Assembly: GCA_018065925.1 (NCBI GenBank) | Contig: JAGHSI010000055.1 | Span: 1-35,660 of the forward strand | DNA length: 35,660 nucleotides | Source: Candidatus Limimonas coprohippi | GTDB lineage: Bacteria; Bacillota; Clostridia; Oscillospirales; Acutalibacteraceae | Direction: 5' to 3' | Shown here: one piece after another, positions 10,544 to 16,743 of the stretch | Position numbering within the stretch: the stretch's first letter is position 1 | Layout: each line of letters begins with the position of its first letter | Position numbers and translations under genes: made by a program | Notes under the pieces: model-generated | Told to the model about the DNA's origin: nothing | What the model saw: only the letters and a program-made list of their open reading frames with translations | Databases searched by the model: none

Positions 10544-11011
10544 ATGAGTAAAGAAAACAAAACAAATGTAATGCGTGTCTTGGATCAAAAAAAGATTCCA
10601 TACACCGAGCACTTCTATGAGGGGGTTGTATCCGGTGTTGATGTTGCGAATTACCTCGGCGAAGATCCAAAGAGATGCTTTAAAACTTTAGTTACAGTTG
10701 CTGCATCAAAGGCACATTATGTTTTCATAGTTCCAGTTGATAAGACACTTGATTTGAAAAAGGCTGCAAAAGCAGTAGATGAAAAATCAGTCAGCATGAT
10801 AAAGCAGGACGAATTGCTTCCGCTTACGGGATATGTTCATGGAGGTTGTTCTCCAATCGGCATGAAAAAGCAATTTAAAACTGTAATTGACGAGACTGCT
10901 ATAGATAATACAATATTTATTTCTGCTGGAAAAATTGGATATCAGGTTGAACTAAAATATGAGGATTTAAAGAAAGCTGTACCACTTAAAACAGCAGATA
11001 TAACTGTATAA
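10544..11011 (+). CDS. ybaK: Cys-tRNA(Pro)/Cys-tRNA deacylase YbaK/EbsC-type
   Basis: NVMRVLDQKKIPYTEHFY, CFKTLV, HYVFIVPVD, GYVHGGCSPIGMKKQFKTVIDE, FISAGKIGYQVEL typical of YbaK/EbsC. Confidence 0.92.
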   Translation: MSKENKTNVMRVLDQKKIPYTEHFYEGVVSGVDVANYLGEDPKRCFKTLVTVAASKAHYVFIVPVDKTLDLKKAAKAVDEKSVSMIKQDELLPLTGYVHGGCSPIGMKKQFKTVIDETAIDNTIFISAGKIGYQVELKYEDLKKAVPLKTADITV

Positions 11012-11030
11012 AAGTTAGGAGTAAGAAAGT

Positions 11031-11258
11031 ATGGATTTATCAGTGCTTATGAGGGGCAAACAGGCGTGGGATACTTTTAAAACAAATCATCCAAAGTTCC
11101 CACAGTTTTTAAATTATATAAAGACAAAAGGCCTTCCAGTTGATTCTGAGATAAATATTACTGTCACATATCCAGATGGGCAGAATGTCAAATCAACAAT
11201 AAAAGTTAAACCGGAGGACCTTGAACTTCTCTCTATGCTTCAAGGCATGATGAACTGA
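11031..11258 (+). CDS. hypothetical protein, 75 aa
   Basis: ORF with RBS-like gttaggag upstream; tightly linked between the ybaK-like gene and DUF1294. Confidence 0.6.
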   Translation: MDLSVLMRGKQAWDTFKTNHPKFPQFLNYIKTKGLPVDSEINITVTYPDGQNVKSTIKVKPEDLELLSMLQGMMN

Positions 11259-11259
11259 T

Positions 11260-11529
11260 ATGGAAAAGACTATTATTATTTTCTATATACTTATTAATAT
11301 CATTACGTTTTCTCTTTATGGTATTGATAAGTGGAAGGCGAAGCGCCATGCTTGGCGTATACCGGAGGCCACTTTACTCGGCTTCGCCGCCATCGGCGGA
11401 GGCCTCGGCGCCCTCCTCGGCATGTCCGCCTTCCACCATAAAACAAAACATAAAAAGTTCACTTTAACAGTTCCAATAATGTCTACTGTACAAGTTCTAC
11501 TTATGGTGTTATATTTTATTCAAAGATAA
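11260..11529 (+). CDS. DUF1294 family small membrane protein
   Basis: YGIDKWKAKRHAWRIPEATLLGFAAIGGGLGALLGMSAFHHKTKHKKF is the DUF1294 signature. Confidence 0.88.
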   Translation: MEKTIIIFYILINIITFSLYGIDKWKAKRHAWRIPEATLLGFAAIGGGLGALLGMSAFHHKTKHKKFTLTVPIMSTVQVLLMVLYFIQR

Positions 11530-11543
11530 GAGGAGGTACGCTT

Positions 11544-11684
11544 ATGGGACTTTTTGATAAGATTCTTGAACCAATTGAAGATGAAGACGGAAACGTAGAG
11601 CACCTTTTTGACGAACCTCTCTTTGAAGAGGATCTCGACTTTGTGGATGAACTTGAGATACTTGATATGCTTTTTGATGATTAA
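11544..11684 (+). CDS. 46-aa hyperacidic small protein (not in the supplied ORF track)
   Basis: ATG at 11544 after AGGAGG; MGLFDKILEPIEDEDGNVEHLFDEPLFEEDLDFVDELEILDMLFDD; followed by an intrinsic terminator. Confidence 0.65.
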   Translation: MGLFDKILEPIEDEDGNVEHLFDEPLFEEDLDFVDELEILDMLFDD

Positions 11685-11702
11685 AAGAAAAATATCATAA
11701 GT

Positions 11703-11732
11703 AAAGACCGCCGCTGGCGGTCTTATTTTTAT
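11703..11732 (+). terminator. rho-independent terminator
   Basis: AAGACCGCC-gct-GGCGGTCTT followed by aTTTTT. Confidence 0.88.
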
Positions 11733-12187
11733 TTCATATTTTCAACTGCAATTTTTAATGAATCAATTGCAGTTGATAATTTATCAAGATCATCGAGAAT
11801 CTTACTTATTTCTTTTTGCTCGGTGTCGCTGATAACATCGTCAACGCAGATGGCACGGAGTCTCTCTTCCTGTGATTTTATATTATCGAGAGCGACACTT
11901 ACCTCAAGTGCAACACGGGCGAGGTCTTTAACTTCAAGTTCTGGCACATCTCTTATTCCGATAGGGCATTCATGAGAGCAGTAGTAGTTGCGAAGTTCAG
12001 CTTTTTTGTATGCATCTGACATGGCGTTGACATGATCAGGCTGAATTCTTGTATCACCGTTTTCAAGCTTCTCAAGTGTGCTAGGGGAAACGCCGATAAG
12101 CTCGCTGGCTTTTTCTCTTGAAAGATCAAGTTCCTCTCTAGCTAATTGATATACAGTCTTATCATCCTTAACTGACATTCTGCCCAT
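11729..12187 (-). CDS. XRE-family helix-turn-helix regulator with C-terminal helical region
   Basis: YQLAREELDLSREKASELIGVSPSTLEKLENGDTRIQPDHVNAMSDAYK is a Cro/CI-type HTH; RBS cggagg upstream of ATG at 12187. Confidence 0.85.
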   Translation of the reverse strand: MGRMSVKDDKTVYQLAREELDLSREKASELIGVSPSTLEKLENGDTRIQPDHVNAMSDAYKKAELRNYYCSHECPIGIRDVPELEVKDLARVALEVSVALDNIKSQEERLRAICVDDVISDTEQKEISKILDDLDKLSTAIDSLKIAVENMK

Positions 12188-12233
12188 TTTGTGCCTCCGT
12201 TAATAATAAATATGTAATTATAATAACACAAAT

Positions 12234-12267
12234 AAATCTATTTCGCTATTTTTTACGGAATAGATTT
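12234..12267. repeat. inverted repeat in the XRE/DUF4230 divergent intergenic region (candidate operator)
   Basis: AAATCTATTTCG - N10 - CGGAATAGATTT; arms complementary except one T/G pair. Confidence 0.6.
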
Positions 12268-12340
12268 CCTATCTCGCCATCGATTACGTAGAGAAAAGCA
12301 TCTAAAAGGCACATAATGTAGTCGTAAGGAGGAGATAAAA

Positions 12341-13006
12341 ATGAGAAAAATACTTACAATCATCTTAAGCATAACAATGGTAGCAGTTGCAACCTGCGGA
12401 GTTATTAAATATAGGGCAAACGCAGCAATGGATGTAGCAGATGAAGTTGCTGATAATACAAAGGATCTTGCAACTGCAATTGTCTCAGCAGCAAGCACAA
12501 AAGAAATAGTAAATGTTACAAATGTAGAAGTTAAACACGAACTTCAGGAAATCGGTGAGATTTCAACATATGAACTTAAATATGAGGGCACAGATGAGAT
12601 CAATAGCCACAAAGAGAAAATCGGTGTAAAACTTCCTGGTTCAACATATCAAATCAATATCGCATACAAAGGTACAGTAAAAGCTGGATACGATTTTGAG
12701 GAAGTAGAAGTAACAGTAGATAACGAGAATAAAGAGATTACTGTAAAGCTTCCAGAAGCAAAGATTATTCAGAGTGGTGTTGATAATAAGAACTTGAAAA
12801 TCACAGAAAAGACAAGCTTTATAAGCAAAGCAATCAATCCGATTGGTGCGGGCACAGTTTCAAATCGTATCAAGTTGATTGAGAATCAAGAACTTGATAA
12901 GGCAATCAACCAGGATGAAATCAAAACAAAGGCAAGAGAAAACGCAGAGCAACTTATAAAAGAAGTTCTTACAAGCTTTGAGTACGAAGTAGTATTTGAG
13001 GGGTGA
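12341..13006 (+). CDS. DUF4230-like protein with N-terminal membrane anchor/signal
   Basis: N-terminal hydrophobic segment MRKILTIILSITMVAVATCGVIKYRANA; ELQEIGEISTYELKYEG...VDNENKEITVKLPEAKI pattern; RBS aaggagga. Confidence 0.72.
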   Translation: MRKILTIILSITMVAVATCGVIKYRANAAMDVADEVADNTKDLATAIVSAASTKEIVNVTNVEVKHELQEIGEISTYELKYEGTDEINSHKEKIGVKLPGSTYQINIAYKGTVKAGYDFEEVEVTVDNENKEITVKLPEAKIIQSGVDNKNLKITEKTSFISKAINPIGAGTVSNRIKLIENQELDKAINQDEIKTKARENAEQLIKEVLTSFEYEVVFEG

Positions 13007-13010
13007 TAAG

Positions 13011-13130
13011 ATGACCCCTAAACAGAGAGTAGAACTCATAAGACTCAAAGAAAAAATAGAAAGACAAAAAGAATACAGTGAAAAAATCGGCGTAGAAGTC
13101 AAAATGAAAAGGAGACAAAACAATGAATAA
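13011..13130 (+). CDS. 39-aa basic, highly charged small protein (not in the supplied ORF track)
   Basis: MTPKQRVELIRLKEKIERQKEYSEKIGVEVKMKRRQNNE; GAGGGGTGA upstream; 3' end overlaps the next ORF start at 13123. Confidence 0.5.
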   Translation: MTPKQRVELIRLKEKIERQKEYSEKIGVEVKMKRRQNNE

Positions 13131-13323
13131 CGATTATAACAACAAAAGAAAAATGTACGGTATCCTCGCAATCCTCTCAGCAATCCTCTTTGTAAGCCCA
13201 GTTGATCTTATGACAGGCCTTCAGGTAGACGATATCGGATACCTCTTAACAACAATCATCACAACAATTCTTAACTTCAAAATGGCACAGCCGCCAAAAA
13301 ACTACCAGGAGGTAGACAACTAA
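13123..13323 (+). CDS. 66-aa membrane protein with a truncated DUF1232/YkvA-like motif (tentative)
   Basis: AAGGAG RBS; ILSAILFVSPVDLMTGLQVDDIGYLL resembles the YkvA SPxDLIPD...xxDD motif. Confidence 0.6.
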   Translation: MNNDYNNKRKMYGILAILSAILFVSPVDLMTGLQVDDIGYLLTTIITTILNFKMAQPPKNYQEVDN

Positions 13324-13324
13324 C

Positions 13325-13477
13325 ATGGGATTTCTTTGGACAGTAATTGGAATAGCTTTGGTAATAGCTTTCTTCGATTTCTTTGTCGTAGCAATTAAGC
13401 TTACTATCAAGTTTTGGCTTGCTTTTATTATAATCTCCCTAGCGATCAAACTGATTGCAAAAATCCTATTTCTCTAA
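13325..13477 (+). CDS. 50-aa hydrophobic small membrane protein (not in the supplied ORF track)
   Basis: ATG at 13325 after AGGAGG; MGFLWTVIGIALVIAFFDFFVVAIKLTIKFWLAFIIISLAIKLIAKILFL. Confidence 0.6.
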   Translation: MGFLWTVIGIALVIAFFDFFVVAIKLTIKFWLAFIIISLAIKLIAKILFL

Positions 13478-13497
13478 CCCCCAAACGAGAAATTAAA

Positions 13498-13530
13498 GGG
13501 AAAGCGCCCCGCAAGGAGCGCTTTTTCTTT
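13498..13530 (+). terminator. rho-independent terminator ending the DUF4230 cassette
   Basis: AAAGCGCCCC-gcaa-GGAGCGCTTT (one mismatch) followed by TTCTTTT. Confidence 0.8.
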
Positions 13531-14696
13531 TAATCTAATTTACTTACTCTGTCATAAATATCAGTAAAGAACTTCAAAAACTCAGCTTTATCTTCTTTCC
13601 ATCCAAGGTATGACATATGGTCCTTAATCTCAAGTGGCATTACATGCCAGATGCCTGGTGAATAAGACTTAACCTTGCGAACGTCCACTGAAGGGCAGTT
13701 GTCTGGTGCAGTACCAGACACTGTATTAATAACTAGGTCGTTCGCCATCCAAGCCCTAGATGGAACACCAAGTCTATTAACACCCATAGCGAATCCCAAG
13801 ATATTAAGAACAGGGAAGGACTTAGGTCCTGGAACCTGTACAAGGCCGCCTAAAGCCTTTCTAGTTCTCTGTCCTCTATATGAGAAGTAATACACGTTAT
13901 CCCTAATAGGCAACCTACTATTAAGCTCTTTAGCACCCTTACGTGACAAGTCATAGAAGATGTTGTCATGATTAATATCCATACTAAGATACTTCCTTGC
14001 CTTAGGACCAACGTCCTGAGGTGCGAACTTGAATTTGCGAGGTGGAGTAGTTATTCCCCACTGATCCAAGCGAAGATCATATACGCACTGAAGAGGGGTG
14101 TAATCAAGTGCACCAAAGAATCTACATATCAAGATGCAGATTTCTTTCATCACTTTACCAGTTCTCTTCTCACCCAAAGTACATCCGTTATGTGGACTAG
14201 CCAGCGTAGTAATTGAATGAACCCAATCACCCTTGCCACCCGAGAACAAAGGAGATAACTCCCCAGCAGGTGTTCCCTGACGTTCTTCTTCAGAACCGTC
14301 AGCTAACAACTGTAACAACATTCTTGCGGTGGCGCCACCAAAGCTATGGCCTATAAACTCAGCCTTAATCAAGTCACCTTTGCTATCCTTAGTGCCCCAC
14401 TCAGGCAACAATGCCTTGTATGTTCTACCGTACCTTGCATGTCCATACTTCTCTGAGTGAACCTTGCCGTAGTCAACTGTACCGCCGACTAACTGTGCAT
14501 AGCATTCACATGCTCTGTCCCAAGCCCCAGTGAAAGGACCTAAAGAAGGAGCTACAGTATGAACTCCTGCTTTATCAAAAGTCTTCCTAATATGAGTATT
14601 CCAAAGTCCATAATAAGGTAATACTCTTTCAACAATGTCTTGCTGTCCATAGCCAAACATGCCATGGCACAATACTACTGGATATCTGTTTTCCAT
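13530..14696 (-). CDS. alpha/beta-hydrolase lipase of family I.5-like type, no evident signal peptide
   Basis: PVVLCHGMFGYG oxyanion region, GHSFGG nucleophile elbow, AQLVGGTVDYGKVHSEKYGHARYGRTY zinc-lipase-like segment; TAGGAG RBS supports ATG at 14696. Confidence 0.88.
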   Translation of the reverse strand: MENRYPVVLCHGMFGYGQQDIVERVLPYYGLWNTHIRKTFDKAGVHTVAPSLGPFTGAWDRACECYAQLVGGTVDYGKVHSEKYGHARYGRTYKALLPEWGTKDSKGDLIKAEFIGHSFGGATARMLLQLLADGSEEERQGTPAGELSPLFSGGKGDWVHSITTLASPHNGCTLGEKRTGKVMKEICILICRFFGALDYTPLQCVYDLRLDQWGITTPPRKFKFAPQDVGPKARKYLSMDINHDNIFYDLSRKGAKELNSRLPIRDNVYYFSYRGQRTRKALGGLVQVPGPKSFPVLNILGFAMGVNRLGVPSRAWMANDLVINTVSGTAPDNCPSVDVRKVKSYSPGIWHVMPLEIKDHMSYLGWKEDKAEFLKFFTDIYDRVSKLD

Positions 14697-14730
14697 TAAT
14701 ACCAACTCCTAACTTGAAAAACAACACATT

Positions 14731-14756
14731 AATTATACAATAATTGTGGTATAATT
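14731..14756. promoter_or_regulatory. back-to-back divergent promoters / inverted repeat between lipase and EamA genes
   Basis: AATTATAC-N10-GTATAATT perfect 8-bp arms; TATAAT on + at 14750-14755 (TGGTATAAT) and TATAAT on - at 14732-14737. Confidence 0.5.
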
Positions 14757-14778
14757 GAAAATCGAAATATAAAGAGAG

Positions 14779-15201
14779 GTGACTAATGTGTGGATAATTA
14801 TGGCGGTACTCAGTGCAGTATTTGCTGCATTAACAAGTATCCTTGCAAAAGTCGGAATTGAAAATGTTGATTCAACTTTAGCTACAGCAATTAGAACTCT
14901 TGTCGTTGTTGCGATGTCTTGGTTTATGGTCTTGATTACAAATCCAAATCCAGGCCTTTCAGCTGTGGACAAGAAAAGCTGGATTTTCCTTATTCTCTCT
15001 GGTCTTGCAACGGGAGCTTCGTGGCTCTGTTATTATAAGGCTATTCAAATTGGAGATGTATCTAAAGTTGTTCCGATCGATAAATTAAGCGTTGTATTTA
15101 CAATCATACTCGCTGCCACACTTCTCCATGAACAATTAACGGCAAAGTCCATCATCGGCTGCCTTCTCATTGCTGCCGGCACTTTGCTCATGGTGATTTG
15201 A
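14779..15201 (+). CDS. single-domain EamA/DMT family transporter, 140 aa
   Basis: WIIMAVLSAVFAALTSILAKVGIENVDSTLATAIRT and PIDKLSVVFTIILAATLLHEQLTAKSIIGCLLIAAGTLL typical of EamA. Confidence 0.9.
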   Translation: MTNVWIIMAVLSAVFAALTSILAKVGIENVDSTLATAIRTLVVVAMSWFMVLITNPNPGLSAVDKKSWIFLILSGLATGASWLCYYKAIQIGDVSKVVPIDKLSVVFTIILAATLLHEQLTAKSIIGCLLIAAGTLLMVI

Positions 15202-15210
15202 TATGATAAA

Positions 15211-15247
15211 AGAAGCCTGCCGCTATTAAACGGCAGGCTTTTTGATT
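15211..15247 (+). terminator. rho-independent terminator between convergent genes
   Basis: AAGCCTGCCG-ctattaaa-CGGCAGGCTT followed by TTT. Confidence 0.88.
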
Positions 15248-15254
15248 TTTATTT

Positions 15255-15905
15255 TTAATCTTCTGATTTCTTTGAATAGATAAAGAGGAAGAAGACCATA
15301 AAGAGTTCACCAAACATAGTGATGAAGAATGTGAGCTCTGGATGACCAATGGCTGGCGCTATTGCAGCAAAGATAAACATTAAGAAACCAGCAAGGAAGA
15401 GTGATGGTTTTTTCTGCTTAATCCAAGCAATGATACCGGAAATCATAAGTGGAATAACAGTGCCAAATGAAAGTCCAAGGCTTATCATAGTTGCCCATTT
15501 AGGAGTTGTCGAAGCAGATGACATTCTGTTTACTCCAGCTAATTCAACCAGTTCAAGGTCAGTTGCTAAGGCCTCAGCAAGTCCTCCGGCCATCAAAAGA
15601 CCAGTAACTGCCCAAGTAATTATCATACCCTTCTTTTTAAATTTAAGTGCATATGCGCAGATAGGGAAAAGAAGAGGAATTAAAAGACCGTGGAAGATAA
15701 AACGGAATTTACTCATGATGCTGAATAATTTGCCAGGTTTCATAATCGTACCAAGGCTTATACCAAAGGCATCAAAGAAAAGGCCAAAAGTGATTAATGC
15801 CACACAAAGAAGGAAAGGCTTTTTGTCTCCAAAATAGTTTTTACCCATTAATAAGAAAAGAATAAATTCAAGTGCCGCAATTACCCAAATTGTTATAGAT
15901 ATCAT
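15255..15905 (-). CDS. multi-pass membrane protein of unknown function
   Basis: Long continuous ORF, several hydrophobic helices; gaaggagaaa-type RBS upstream. Confidence 0.75.
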   Translation of the reverse strand: MISITIWVIAALEFILFLLMGKNYFGDKKPFLLCVALITFGLFFDAFGISLGTIMKPGKLFSIMSKFRFIFHGLLIPLLFPICAYALKFKKKGMIITWAVTGLLMAGGLAEALATDLELVELAGVNRMSSASTTPKWATMISLGLSFGTVIPLMISGIIAWIKQKKPSLFLAGFLMFIFAAIAPAIGHPELTFFITMFGELFMVFFLFIYSKKSED

Positions 15906-15930
15906 TATTGTTTCTCCTTATTTATTTATT

Positions 15931-16722
15931 TTATGAGCCAGATGGCATCATAGCTATAATTCTGCCGGCAAAATCATTGAAGTTTTGTGTTTGAAGAATG
16001 ACTTTACCCGGACCGGTAAGCTTTGTGAGGAAGAGACCTTCACCACCAAAGAAGATGTTGCTAAAGCCCTTAACTGTCTCAACTTCATAACTAACAGTTT
16101 TTTCAAAACAAACTACGTTACCAGTATCAACCTTAAGCACTTCGCCTGGTGCAAGATCTTTTACAATTTGGTCACCGTCGATTTCAAGGAACACATATCC
16201 GTCACCTTTGATGTCTTGAAGAATAAATCCTTCACCGCCGAAGAGACCAGCTGTGAAACGCTTTGTAAATGCTATACTAACATCAATGCTATTCTCTCCG
16301 CAAAGGAAAGCTCTTTTCTGAGCGATGATACCATTAGTTCCAGTAAGGTCAATAGGAACGATTGCACCTGGAACAGTTGAACCAAATGCGACTTTTGCAC
16401 CATCTTTTGTAGATGTGTATGTTGCCATAAATAAAGATTCACCAGCAAACATACGGCCAAGGCCCTTCATAAGACCACCCTTTGTGTTAGTGGTCATAGA
16501 AATACCTTCAGTCTGCCATACCATACCGCCACTCTGCGTGTATACAGAGTCACCAGCATTAAGTGAAACTTCAACTGCAGGAACTGTTCTGCCTATCAAT
16601 TCATACTTGAGTTTTTGCTTTGGTTTTGCTGTTGGAACTGGGGCATCACTGAGTTTTGTTCCGCATTGAGTGCAGAATTTAACGCCGTCATCTAAAACGG
16701 CTCCGCAATTTGTACAAATCAT
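15931..16722 (-). CDS. zinc-ribbon plus TIGR00266/AIM24-like protein
   Basis: MICTNCGAVLDDGVKFCTQCGTKL zinc ribbon; GDSVYTQSGGMVWQTEGISMTTNTKGGLMKGLGRMFAGESLFMATYTS is AIM24/TIGR00266-like. Confidence 0.88.
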   Translation of the reverse strand: MICTNCGAVLDDGVKFCTQCGTKLSDAPVPTAKPKQKLKYELIGRTVPAVEVSLNAGDSVYTQSGGMVWQTEGISMTTNTKGGLMKGLGRMFAGESLFMATYTSTKDGAKVAFGSTVPGAIVPIDLTGTNGIIAQKRAFLCGENSIDVSIAFTKRFTAGLFGGEGFILQDIKGDGYVFLEIDGDQIVKDLAPGEVLKVDTGNVVCFEKTVSYEVETVKGFSNIFFGGEGLFLTKLTGPGKVILQTQNFNDFAGRIIAMMPSGS

Positions 16723-16743
16723 TATGAATCCTCCTAAAATTAT

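Noticed and set aside
11380-11425. GC-rich hairpin-capable stretch (cCGCC-atc-GGCGG) within DUF1294
   Set aside because: Intragenic, encodes the Gly/Ala-rich GFAAIGGGLGALLG motif and has no U-tract.
15349-15837. 162-aa + strand ORF opposite the 216-aa membrane protein
   Set aside because: Both frames are open, but the - strand frame has convincing TM helices and an RBS; the + frame looks like an artefact.
16694-16708. ATTTGTACAAAT palindrome at the start of the AIM24-like gene, superficially like the addB-murC operator
   Set aside because: It is the codons for MICTN (zinc ribbon start) and does not match the 18-bp operator sequence; a similar palindrome at about 30224-30235 is also inside coding sequence.
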